Below are positions 1 to 10,400 of a DNA stretch of 64,000 nucleotides, piece by piece. The position numbers and the translations under genes are program-made. The stretch spans positions 62,001-126,000 of the forward strand of contig JAUSOF010000095.1 in assembly GCA_030656145.1 (NCBI GenBank). The letters are read 5' to 3'. Every line of letters begins with the position of its first letter. Within the stretch, counting starts at the first letter, position 1. The notes below the pieces were generated by a model that was not told the DNA's origin, made no database searches, and saw nothing but the letters and a program-made list of their open reading frames with translations. The stretch is from Pseudomonas sp. GTDB taxonomy: Bacteria > Pseudomonadota > Gammaproteobacteria > Pseudomonadales > Pseudomonadaceae.

Positions 1-2
1 AC

Positions 3-857
<855 letters not shown>

Positions 858-873
858 TTGGCACTACTCCACA

Positions 874-901
874 GCAAAAGGCAGCTGCGGCTGCCTTTTG
901 C
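874..901. terminator. Bidirectional intrinsic terminator
   Basis: A perfect 12-bp stem (GCAAAAGGCAGC at 874-885, its complement at 890-901) with a 4-base loop. The outer stem is A-rich on one side and T-rich on the other, so it can end both the TRAP permease gene on the plus strand and the convergent Na/Pi cotransporter gene on the minus strand. Confidence 0.9.
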
Positions 902-908
902 TTATGGG

Positions 909-2558
909 TTACTCACCACCCACTTCCTCCGCGTGCAGCGCGCCGGTTGCCCCGGACTCCAGCACCGCATAGGCACTGCTGCAGAACAGCGAGTTGAGGC
1001 GTTTCATGTCGCCGATCAGTTCCAGGTGCAGCGAGCTGGTCTCGATGCTTTGCACCACCTGGCGATGCAGGCGGCCGACGTGGGCGTGCGCCAGGCGGCG
1101 TTCCTGGGCGCGGAAGCGGCGTTTTTCACGGAGCAGCTGACGCGCGCTCTCGGGATCGCCGGAGAGGAACACCGACAGCCCCAGGCGCAGGTTGACCAGC
1201 AGTCGCCCGTGCAGGTCGGCCAGCTCCTCCAGGCCGCTGTCGGAGAACGAATGGCGCTGCGCGGTCTTCTGGTCCTGCACCTTGCCGAGCATGCGTTCGA
1301 TGATGTCGCCGGCGCGCTCCAGGTTGACCGCCAGCTCGATGATCTCCGCCCAGCGCCGGCTGTCCTGTTCGCTGAGCGCCTCGCGCGGCACCTGGGCCAG
1401 GTAGAGTTTGACCGCGCTGTAGAGGGCGTCGACGTCATCGTCCAGGCGGCGCAACTCCTTGCTCAGCGCCGGCTGGTTACTGCGCAGCACTTCCAGCAGG
1501 TGGCTGAGCATGGTCTCGATCAGGTCGCCGATGCGCAGGGTTTCCCGCACCGCATTGACCAGCGCCAGGCTGGGTGTGGCCAGGGCTGTGGCGTCGAGAT
1601 GGCGCGGGCGGGCAACGCCGCTGGTGTCGGGGCGATCCGGCAGCAGCCAGTTGCAGAAGCGCGCCATCAGCCCGACGCTGGGCAGCATCAGCACGCAGCG
1701 CAGGCTGTTGTAGAGCAGGTGGAAGCCGATCACCAGCTCCGCCGGGCGCCAATCGAGGCTGTCCAGCCAGCTCACCAGCGGGTTGAGCAGGGGGATCACC
1801 AGGATCAGGCCGAGCACTTTGTACAGCAGGCTGCCGAGGGCGACCCGCCGCCCCGCCGGGGTCTGCAGGCTGGCGGTGAGGAAGGCCAGCAGGCCGCTGC
1901 CGATATTGGCGCCGATCACCAGGCCGATGGCCACCGGCAGGCTGATCAGGCCGGCGCCAGCCAGGGTCGCGGTGAGCAGCACGGCGGCCAGGCTGGAATA
2001 GGAAATCAGGGCAAACAGGGCGCCGATCAGCGCATCCAGCAGCAAATCGCCGGTCAGCGAGGCGAACAGCACCTTGATCTCGGTGGCCTGGGTGATCGGT
2101 GTGGCGGCGGCGACGATCAGCTCCAGCGCCAGAAGCATCAGGCCCAGGCCGATGCCCACGCGGCCGAGCTGGCCGGCGCGGGTCTGTCGGCGCGAGAGGA
2201 AGAAGATCACCCCGAGAAAAATTAGCAGCGGTGACAGCCAGCTCAGGTCGAAGGTCAGCACCCGCGCCATCAGCGCCGTGCCGACGTCGGCGCCGAGCAT
2301 GATTGCCAGCGCCGGTGCCAGGCTCATCAAGCCCTGGCCGACGAAGGAGGTGACCAGCAGCGCGGTGGCGTTGCTGCTCTGCACCAAGGCGGTGACGCCG
2401 ATACCGGCGGCGAAGGCCATCGGCCGCTTGCTGACGTTGTGGCTGAGCACCTGGCGCAGGTGCGAGCCGTACACCCGCAGGATGCCGGTACGGACGATAT
2501 GGGTGCCCCAGATCAGCAGGGCGACAGCAGACAGCAGATTGAGCAGGGTCAGCATCAT
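909..2558 (-). CDS. Na/Pi cotransporter family protein with C-terminal PhoU-like domain
   Basis: A 549-residue inner-membrane protein. The N-terminal two thirds hold two inverted repeats of the Na/Pi cotransporter (NptA/YjbB) fold. The first carries the signature LVQSSNATALL around residues 59-69, and the second has the matching SYSSLAAVLL segment about 140 residues later. The last ~200 residues are soluble, helical and charged, as in the PhoU-like domain fused to many bacterial members. The family moves phosphate with sodium, often as an efflux valve. Two ATG codons lie in tandem; the second (2555) sits 7 bases from GGGAG and may be the true start. The gene converges on the TRAP permease and shares its terminator. 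No Pho box was recognised upstream. Confidence 0.9.
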   Translation of the reverse strand: MMLTLLNLLSAVALLIWGTHIVRTGILRVYGSHLRQVLSHNVSKRPMAFAAGIGVTALVQSSNATALLVTSFVGQGLMSLAPALAIMLGADVGTALMARVLTFDLSWLSPLLIFLGVIFFLSRRQTRAGQLGRVGIGLGLMLLALELIVAAATPITQATEIKVLFASLTGDLLLDALIGALFALISYSSLAAVLLTATLAGAGLISLPVAIGLVIGANIGSGLLAFLTASLQTPAGRRVALGSLLYKVLGLILVIPLLNPLVSWLDSLDWRPAELVIGFHLLYNSLRCVLMLPSVGLMARFCNWLLPDRPDTSGVARPRHLDATALATPSLALVNAVRETLRIGDLIETMLSHLLEVLRSNQPALSKELRRLDDDVDALYSAVKLYLAQVPREALSEQDSRRWAEIIELAVNLERAGDIIERMLGKVQDQKTAQRHSFSDSGLEELADLHGRLLVNLRLGLSVFLSGDPESARQLLREKRRFRAQERRLAHAHVGRLHRQVVQSIETSSLHLELIGDMKRLNSLFCSSAYAVLESGATGALHAEEVGGE

Positions 2559-2860
2559 GCATCTCCCTGACAGCGACCGCAGCAGATGGGGCGGCCAAGG
2601 GTGGCGACACTCCAGGCGCGATGCTCATGCGCCGGCCGGTGCCGCTTCTGCGTGAATGGTCGAAGCACAATCATTATGGGTCAGGCCTGTAGTTTAGCGT
2701 TAGTCGGCGAATGGCTGCGACGCCAGCCTGGTTGATCGGGTCATCCGGGTTATCCGGGCCAGCGCTTGGCCAACTGGCGCAGATCGCTCACCTGCTGATC
2801 CGCGTCGATGCCCCAGGGATCGAGGATTGTCGGCGCCGCGCGGTTGCAACTGGCGTACCG
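2559..2860. other. Intergenic region between PilU-type gene and Na/Pi gene
   Basis: About 300 bp with no convincing gene. The minus-strand frame of the PilU-type gene stays open for 36 codons past its TGA stop, down to a TAA at 2750-2752 (see findings). The rest should contain the promoter of the Na/Pi gene, but no clear -35/-10 pair was found. Confidence 0.5.
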
Positions 2861-3988
2861 TCAGCTGTCGCGCAGCACCTTGAGTTCGCCATCCTCGGCG
2901 CCAAAGCCGCGCTCCAGCTTGACCTTGAGGCTGAGGTCGGTGCGCGAGTCGGCGAATTTGAGCGCTTCGCCCAGAGTGATTCGACCGGCTTCAAGCAGTT
3001 GATAAAGGTGCTGATCGAAGGTCTGCAGACCCTGCTCCAGCGCGCGCGCCGTGGCTTCACGGAGATCATCCAGCTGGTCGCGCTGAATCAGGTCGCGGAT
3101 ATAGGGCGTGGCCAGCATCAACTCCACCGCCGCCACGCGTTTCTGCGCCACGCCAGGCACCAGGCGCTGGCCGATCACCGCCAGCAGGTTCTGCGCCAGG
3201 TCGGCCAGCACCTGCTTGCGCGCCTCGTCCGGAAAGAAGCGCACGATCCGCTCGATCGCGTGGCTGCTGCTGGTGGCGTGCAGGGTGGCCACGCACAGGT
3301 GCCCGGTTTCCGCGTAATGCAGGGCGTGCTGCATGGTCGCGGCATCGCGGATCTCACCGAGCATGATCACGTCTGGCGCCTCGCGCAGCACATTGCGCAG
3401 CGCGTCGGCGAAACTGTGGGTATCCAGCCCGACTTCGCGCTGGTCGATGATCGACTTCTGGTGCTTGTGCAGGAACTCGATGGGGTCTTCGATGCAGACG
3501 ATATGTCCGCTCTTGTGGCGGTTGCGAAAATCGAGCATGGCCGCCAGGGTGGTCGACTTGCCCGAGCCAGCCGCGCCAACCATAAGGATCAGCCCGCGGT
3601 CCTGCATGCTGAGTTTTTCCAGCAGTTTAGGCAGGCCGAGCGCCGTGAAGTCGGGGATCTGGCTCTTGATCAGGCGCACCACCATGCTCACTTCGCCGCG
3701 CTGGTAGTAGACGTTGACCCGGAAGCGCCCGGCATTCTGCACGCTGACCGCCAGGTTCATCTCCAGATCGCGCTCGAACTCCATGATCTGTTTCTGGGTC
3801 ATCAGCTGGTAGGCTTGCCGCTGCACCTCGCCGGCTTTCAGCACGCGCTCGTCGACCGCCTGGCTATGGCCCTCGATCTTGATGTGCGGTGGCGCGCCAA
3901 CACTAAAAAACAAATCGGAACCGCCGCGTTCGTAGAGCAGTTGCAGATAGGGGAATACATCCACCGCGTCATCAGTCGTGTCGTTCAT
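2861..3988 (-). CDS. PilT/PilU-family type IV pilus retraction ATPase, PilU-like
   Basis: A 375-residue hexameric secretion-type ATPase that would power pilus retraction from the cytoplasmic face of the type IV pilus machine. Visible motifs are Walker A GAAGSGKST (138-146), the Asp box ICIED-type segment VCIEDPIEF (164-172), Walker B-like DVIMLGEIRD (206-215) and the His-box region TGHLCVATLHAT (228-239). The ALRNVLREAPDV stretch is closer to PilU than to PilT. ATG at 3988 is preceded by AGGAGG. In P. aeruginosa pilU is directly downstream of pilT; here no pilT is adjacent, so this is probably an extra, stand-alone paralog. It is divergent from recC. Confidence 0.88.
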   Translation of the reverse strand: MNDTTDDAVDVFPYLQLLYERGGSDLFFSVGAPPHIKIEGHSQAVDERVLKAGEVQRQAYQLMTQKQIMEFERDLEMNLAVSVQNAGRFRVNVYYQRGEVSMVVRLIKSQIPDFTALGLPKLLEKLSMQDRGLILMVGAAGSGKSTTLAAMLDFRNRHKSGHIVCIEDPIEFLHKHQKSIIDQREVGLDTHSFADALRNVLREAPDVIMLGEIRDAATMQHALHYAETGHLCVATLHATSSSHAIERIVRFFPDEARKQVLADLAQNLLAVIGQRLVPGVAQKRVAAVELMLATPYIRDLIQRDQLDDLREATARALEQGLQTFDQHLYQLLEAGRITLGEALKFADSRTDLSLKVKLERGFGAEDGELKVLRDS

Positions 3989-4088
3989 CGCGCCTCCTCG
4001 CTTTGTGCGTTGTCATCCTAGCACTGGCGGTCGCCCCGCACCGCCAGACTGGTTACCCTAGCGCTTCGCCACGGATGCAGTGCCCACC

Positions 4089-7000
4089 ATGCTCACTCTT
4101 TATCATGCTCCCGACCTGGAAACCCTCGGCGAACTGGCCACCACCCTGCTGGCCCAGCCGCTGCGTGAACCTTTCGCCCCCGCCTTGGTGGTGGTGCCGA
4201 GTCAGGGCATGGGCCGCTGGCTGACCCTGGAACTGGCGCGCAAACAGGGCATCGCCATGCAGCTCGAGGTGCAGTTGCCGGCCAAGTTCGTCTGGGATCT
4301 GTCGCGCCTGGCGCTCGGCCAGCTGCCGGAGCAATCGGCGTTCGCGCCAACCACCCTGGCCTGGCGCCTGTACGACTGGCTGTGCGAGCCGCTCAACCTG
4401 GCCGAAGCGCCGCGCCTGGCGCATTACCTGGACGGGGGTGACGAGCGCCGCAGGCTGTCGCTGGCCAGCAAGATCGCCGACGTATTCGACCAATACCTGC
4501 TGTATCGCGACGACTGGCTGGCTGCCTGGGAGCGCAACGAGCTGCTCGACCTTGGCCCGGACGAAGCCTGGCAAGCGCTGCTCTGGCGCGAGCTGACCCG
4601 CGATGGTCACCCGCACCGCGCGCGCCTGCTCGAAGACCTGCTGCGCCGCCTGTACGATGCTGCGCCCATCGATGGTCTGCCCGAGCGGCTGCTGGTGTTC
4701 GGCATCAGTAGCCTGCCGACTCACCACCTGCGCGTGCTCGAAGGCCTGGCACGGCACACCGAGGTGGTGATCTTCGCCCTCAACCCGTGCCGCGAAGCCT
4801 GGGGCGAGATTCGCGATATCCGCGAACTGGCCCGGCAACCTGAGCTGAGCCCCGACGATTGGTACCTGGACGTCGGCCATCCGTTATTGGCTAGCCTGGG
4901 CAAGCAGGGCCGCGACTTCTTCGACAGCCTGTTCTCCCTGGCCTCCGCCGAAGGCAGCCAGGAAGTCGGCCTCTACTCCGAAGACCCGGACCTGCACGAC
5001 AGCAGCCTGCTGCAAGCGCTGCAGAACGACATCCTGCGCCTGCGCACTCGCCAGCCCAATGAGCGCCTGGTGTTGCGCGAGGACGATCGCTCGCTGGAGC
5101 TGCATATCGCCCACTCGCCGCTGCGTGAAGTGGAAATCCTGCACGACCAGTTGCTCGCGCGCTTTGCCGCCGACCCGCAGCTGACCCCCGATCAGGTGGT
5201 GGTGCTGACCCCGGATATCGAGCGCTATGCGCCCTATATCGAGGCGGTGTTCGCCTACAAGGCGGGTGCCCATCGGGAGGGTACGCCCTGGATTCCCTTC
5301 AGCCTGGCCGACCGCAGCCTGCGCGCCGAAGTCCCGTTGATTGAGGCCTTCCTCAACCTGCTGGCTCTGCCCGACAGCCGCTTCGCCGCCGAGGAAATCC
5401 TTGCCTGGCTGGAGCAACCGGCGCTCGCCCGCCGTGCCGGCATCGAAGCCGAAGACCTGCCGCTGCTGCGCGACTGGCTGCGCGACGCCGGTGTGCGCTG
5501 GGGCCGCGACGGTGAGCATCGCCAGCAACTGGGCTTGCCGGCAGACAGCGCCTTTACCTGGCGCCAGGGCCTGGATCGCCTGCTGCTGGGCTTCGCTGCG
5601 CCGCCGCAACTGGCCGGTTCGCACGCCCCCTTGCTCGGCGACAGCTGGCCGCTGGATGCCCTGGAAGGCGCTCGCGCCCAATTGCTTGGTCGCCTGGCTG
5701 CCTTCGTCGAGCGGCTGGCCGCCCTGGCGCAGAGCCTGCAGCGCCCGCGCAGCCTGAGCGAATGGGCCGAGACCCTACTGGCACTGGTCGACAACCTGTT
5801 CGACGAGCGCGAGGCCGGTGACACCCTGTTATTGCTCTCCCGTGCCTGCGCGGCCCTGCAGGATCAGGCCACGGCTGCCGGTATCGAGCGGCCGCTGGAG
5901 CTGGCGCTGATCCGCCAGCAGCTGACCTCTGCCCTGGAGCAGGGCAGCGGCGCCTCGGGCTTTCTCACCGGGGCGGTGACCTTCTGCACCATGGTGCCGA
6001 TGCGCAGCCTGCCGTTCCGTTTGGTCTGCCTGCTCGGCCTGGACGACGGCGCCCTGCCACGGCGCACCCCAGCCGCCGGCTTCGACCTGATCGGCCAGAA
6101 ACCGCGACGTGGCGACCGCGCCCGACGCCTCGACGACCGTTACCTGCTGCTCGAAACCCTGCTCGCCGCACGTGGCGGCCTGTACCTCAGCTACGTCGGC
6201 CGCGACCCGCGCAGCAACGCCGAACTACCGCCCTCGGTGCTGATCAGCGAACTGCTGGATGTCATCGACCTCACCGCGATCTGTGGCCCCCCCTGTAGGA
6301 GGGGCCTTGGCCGCGAAACAGACGCCGCCGATCCGTCAGCGCCTGCCAAAGCCAGCACCCACATCACCCATCAGCACCCGCTGCAACCCTTCGCTGCCGG
6401 CAACTTCGCCAGCGGAGCGCAGGCCGGTTTCGCCGCGCCCTGGTTCCGCGCCGCCCAGCGCCTGAGCGAGGCCGTCGAAACAGCGCAGCCATTCGCCAGC
6501 ACCCTGGCCACGCCAAACCAGGACGGGGCGGGTGGCGACCCGCTAACCATCGAGCCCAGCCAACTGATCCATTGCTTCAAGCACCCGGCGCGCTACCTGC
6601 TGGAACAGCGCCTCGGCCTGCGCCTGGCACAGGGCGAAGAGGCACTGGCCGGTGACGAACCCTTCAGCGTCGAATGGACCAGCCAACACGGCCTGCGCCA
6701 ACTCGCGCTGCAGGCCATCGAGCAAGGCTGGAGCGAGCGCGAGGAACGCAGCATCGCCGCCGCCTCCGGCTGGCTGCCGGTGGGCGAACTGGGCCAGGCC
6801 CACTGGGGGCAGATTCGCGGACCGATCCGCGCCTTCGCCCCGATCCTGTTCGACGAGCGCCCTGAAGCCGCGCCACAACCGCTGCTGGTGGATATCCAGC
6901 TGGCCGGCGTGCGCATCCACGGCTGGCTCGACGGCGTCAGCGCCAGCGGTCTGTTCGACTACCGCCTGCGTGACCTCGGCGCCTGGGAGCTGGCGCCATT

Positions 7001-7427
7001 CTGGCTGCGCCACCTGCTGCTCAACTGCGCCGCCACCCCGGACATCGCCCGCGATAGCCGCCTGCTGTCGCCGAAAAGCGAATGGCGGCTGGGGCCATTG
7101 GCGAATCCGCTGCAACTGCTCGAACCCTGGCTCGCCGCCTACCAGAGCGCCCTGTGCGAACCGCTGCCGGTGCTGGCCAAGTGCAGTTATGGCTTCGCCA
7201 AAAAATGGCGCAGCCCCGGTAAAAAGGAGCCAATTGACGCGGCACGCAGCGAAGCGCGAGTGATGTGGCAGGGCAACGACTACATGAACGGCGAAGGCCA
7301 GGACCCCTGGAACGCCCTGGCCTTCCGCGACCGTGAGCCGCTGGATGAACGCTTCGAGGCCTTGGCCCAACAACTTTACGGCCCGGCCCTGGATGCCCTG
7401 CACGCAAGCGAAGAGGACGAAGCATGA
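4089..7427 (+). CDS. recC: Exodeoxyribonuclease V subunit gamma, RecC
   Basis: A 1112-residue RecC, close to the ~1120 of the E. coli protein. RecC is the scaffold subunit of the RecBCD helicase-nuclease. It splits the duplex, channels the strands and reads the Chi site during repair of double-strand breaks. The N-terminus (LTLYHAPDLETLGELATTLL) and the inactivated-helicase segments (VVVPSQGMGRWLTLELARK, FCTMVPMRSLPFRLVCLLGL) are typical. A GTG lies upstream at 4080, but the ATG at 4089 gives the normal N-terminus. Around residues 731-755 a linker before the conserved HPLQPF segment holds translated REP-like sequence (separate entry). The stop overlaps the recB start by ATGA, implying coupled translation. 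Confidence 0.97.
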   Translation: MLTLYHAPDLETLGELATTLLAQPLREPFAPALVVVPSQGMGRWLTLELARKQGIAMQLEVQLPAKFVWDLSRLALGQLPEQSAFAPTTLAWRLYDWLCEPLNLAEAPRLAHYLDGGDERRRLSLASKIADVFDQYLLYRDDWLAAWERNELLDLGPDEAWQALLWRELTRDGHPHRARLLEDLLRRLYDAAPIDGLPERLLVFGISSLPTHHLRVLEGLARHTEVVIFALNPCREAWGEIRDIRELARQPELSPDDWYLDVGHPLLASLGKQGRDFFDSLFSLASAEGSQEVGLYSEDPDLHDSSLLQALQNDILRLRTRQPNERLVLREDDRSLELHIAHSPLREVEILHDQLLARFAADPQLTPDQVVVLTPDIERYAPYIEAVFAYKAGAHREGTPWIPFSLADRSLRAEVPLIEAFLNLLALPDSRFAAEEILAWLEQPALARRAGIEAEDLPLLRDWLRDAGVRWGRDGEHRQQLGLPADSAFTWRQGLDRLLLGFAAPPQLAGSHAPLLGDSWPLDALEGARAQLLGRLAAFVERLAALAQSLQRPRSLSEWAETLLALVDNLFDEREAGDTLLLLSRACAALQDQATAAGIERPLELALIRQQLTSALEQGSGASGFLTGAVTFCTMVPMRSLPFRLVCLLGLDDGALPRRTPAAGFDLIGQKPRRGDRARRLDDRYLLLETLLAARGGLYLSYVGRDPRSNAELPPSVLISELLDVIDLTAICGPPCRRGLGRETDAADPSAPAKASTHITHQHPLQPFAAGNFASGAQAGFAAPWFRAAQRLSEAVETAQPFASTLATPNQDGAGGDPLTIEPSQLIHCFKHPARYLLEQRLGLRLAQGEEALAGDEPFSVEWTSQHGLRQLALQAIEQGWSEREERSIAAASGWLPVGELGQAHWGQIRGPIRAFAPILFDERPEAAPQPLLVDIQLAGVRIHGWLDGVSASGLFDYRLRDLGAWELAPFWLRHLLLNCAATPDIARDSRLLSPKSEWRLGPLANPLQLLEPWLAAYQSALCEPLPVLAKCSYGFAKKWRSPGKKEPIDAARSEARVMWQGNDYMNGEGQDPWNALAFRDREPLDERFEALAQQLYGPALDALHASEEDEA
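6291..6319 (+). repeat. REP-like palindromic element inside recC
   Basis: The sequence CCTGTAGGAGGGGCCTTGGC followed by CGCGAAAC strongly resembles the common Pseudomonas REP core (TGTAGGAGCGGCCTTGGCCG-type). It can fold with GGCC arms around TT. One stem base differs from the usual form (G for C). REPs are normally intergenic; this copy is in frame with recC and encodes residues reading PPCRRGLGRETD. Confidence 0.8.
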
Positions 7428-10400
7428 CAGGCGCACCGTTGGATCTGCTGCAGGACAGCTTCGCCGGCCGCTCACTGATCGAGGCCAGTGCCGGCACCGG
7501 TAAGACCTGGACCCTCACCGCTCTGTACGCACGCTTGTTGCTGGAGAAGCGGCTCAACGTCAGCCAGATTCTGGTGGTGACCTTTACCACCGCGGCTACC
7601 GCCGAATTGCGCGAACGGATTCGCCTGCGCCTGGCCGAGTTGCTGGCGGTCTACGACGACGGCCCTGGCAACGATGAGCTACTCAATCGCCTGCACGCCC
7701 AGTACCCGGACGCAGCCAGCCATCGGCGCCTGCTGCTGGCGGTGCACGGTTTCGACGAAGCGGCGATCTTCACCATCCACGGCTTCTGCCAGCGTGCGCT
7801 GCAGGACGCCGCATTCGAGGCCGGCGGCGACTTCGATAACGAATTGACCCACGACGACCGCGAGATTCTCGACGCCCTGCTCGCCGACCTCTGGCGCCAT
7901 GAACTGGCCGCCGCCGAGCCGCAGTGGGCGGCCTTCCTGGTGCAGCAAAAAATCACCCCGCAAAGCCTGCGCCAGCGTCTGCGCAATCACCTGGGCAAGC
8001 CCTACCTGCGCATCGAACCGCAGCCCGGCGCCAGCAGCGAGATGAGCGCCCTGCGCGACGCCTGGCAGCACGCGCGGGACTGCTGGCAACGCGACAGTGG
8101 TTGCTGGTTGCCACAGCTCAAGGGCTTCGCCGGCTTCAAGAGCAATATGTGCAACCCGGCCAAGCTCGGCGCCTGGCAGGTCGAGCTGGACGGTTATTTC
8201 AGCGACGCCGCCGCGCTGTTCAGCAAGACCGAGGCGCATCAGCGCTTGTCCCGAGAAGGTCTGGTCAAGGCCAGCAAGAAAGGCGAGAGCGCGCCGCACA
8301 GCCCGCTGGCCGATGCCCTGCAAGGCCTGTGCGAGGCGCTGCAGACTGCGCTACCCGAGGCCGAGCAGCGCTTGATCGACCTGCAGGTGCGCCTGATCGG
8401 TCAACTCAACGAGCAGTTACCGCAACGCAAGGCTGCCCAGCGCCTGCTGGCCTTCGACGACCTGCTCAACAAACTGCAGCAGGGGCTCTATGGCGAGGGC
8501 GGCGAACACCTGGCCGGCAAACTGCACGAGCAATACCCGGTGGCGCTGATCGATGAATTCCAGGACACCGACCCGGTGCAGTACCAGGTGTTCCGGCGCA
8601 TCTACGAAAACCAGGGTGACCTGTGTTTTGTCGGCGACCCCAAGCAGGCCATCTACGCGTTTCGCGGCGCGGACCTGGCCACCTACCTCAAGGCCCGCGA
8701 CGAGGCGGCACGGCAATACAGCCTGGCCACCAACCATCGCTCCACACCCGAGTTGATCGCCGCGCTCAACCAGTTGTTCGACCGGCCCATGCCCTTCGCC
8801 GAGCCGGGCCTGACCTATCCGCAGGTCGGCGCCAGCCAGCGCGCGCGACCGCAGCTGGTACTGCCGGTTAGCGATGACGAGCAGGACGCACCGCTGGCGC
8901 TGGTCTGGCTGGCCGACGATTACCTCGGCAAGGGCGAGGCCGGCGCCCTGGTGGCCCGCGACACGGCCCGGCGCATCGCCGCGCTGCTGACCGCGAGCGG
9001 CCGTGGCGAGGCCTATTTCGAGGCACCGGACGAACGCACGGCGCTGAAAGGCGGCGATATCGCGGTGCTGGTCGCCAGCCACCGCCAGGCCGCGGAAGTC
9101 GCCGCCGAGCTGGCGGCGCGCGGCGTGCCCAGCGTGCGCCGCGGCAAGGAAAACGTCTGGCACAGCGAAGAAGCCGGCGAGCTGGCTGCGGTGCTCGCCG
9201 CCTATGCCGAGCCGGGCCGCGAAGGCGCACTGCGTTATGCCCTGGCCAGCCGTTTGCTGGGGCGCAGCGCTGCCGATCTGGCCGCCTGCCAGGACGATGC
9301 CCAGGCCTGGGATACCGAGCGCGAAGCCGCCGAGCGCTACCACCAGCTCTGGCAGCAGCAGGGCTTTATGCGCGCCTTCCGCGCCTGGCTGGACGAGCAG
9401 CTAGTGGCGCCACGGTTGCTCGCTCTAGTCGATGGCGAACGCCGCCTGACCAACCTGCTGCACCTGGCTGAACTGCTGCAGAGCGAGAGCCTGCAACGCT
9501 CCGGGCTGGAACAACTGCTGAGCTGGTTCAACGCCCAGCGCAGCGCCGAGGCCCACGGCGAAGAAGCCCTGCTGCGCCTGGAAAGCGATGCCGAGCGGGT
9601 GCAGATCGTCACCATCCACACCTCAAAGGGCCTGGAATACCCGCTGGTATTCTGCCCCTACCTGTGGGACGGCGCGCTGCTGCGCCAGAGCGAAGACATC
9701 ACCTGCCACGCCGACGACGGTACGCCGCTGCTCGACCTGGGTGGCGAGCAGCTCGACGCGCACCGCGAGCGCGCCCGCCACGAGCGCTTCGCCGAGCGCC
9801 TGCGCCTGACCTACGTGGCCCTGACCCGTGCCCGCGACCGCCTGTGGCTGCACTGGGGGCCGGTGGACTGCAAGCCGAAAAAGGACGGCACGCTCAGCGA
9901 AGCCGGCCTGCACAGCAGCGCCCTGGCCTGGCTGCTGCACGGTCGCCAGCTGCCCGGCGAGGATGCCCTGGGCGACCTCGCCGGCCACCTGCAAACCCTC
10001 AGCCCTACCGGTCTGCGCGGCGAGATCGAGCAGCTGGTGGGCGCCAGCCACGGCCATATGGCGGTGCAGGCGCTGCGCGAAAGCGAAGCCAGCGCCGCCG
10101 GTGAACGCCGCGCGCCGCCGCCCCTGCAGCTGCAGCAGATGAACCGCAGCCTGCACAGCGCCTGGCGTATCGGCAGCTTCTCCGGGCTGGCCTCTGGCAT
10201 GCACATGGAAGCGCCGGATCGCGACGGCTTGGCACTGCCCGCCGCCAGCGAGCCGGGCAGCGGCTTCTTCGCCTTTCCCCGCGGCGCCCGCGCCGGCACC
10301 TGCCTGCACGCGATTCTGGAAGACTGGGCGCGCGGCAAGGCGCCATTGGCCGACTTGATCGAACCGGCCCTGCGCGGCCATGGCATCGACAGCGACTGGC

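Noticed and set aside
858..2225. Long plus-strand open frame opposite the Na/Pi transporter gene
   Set aside because: Low-complexity Gln/Ala/Arg-rich translation typical of the antisense of high-GC coding DNA; the minus-strand product is a clear known family.
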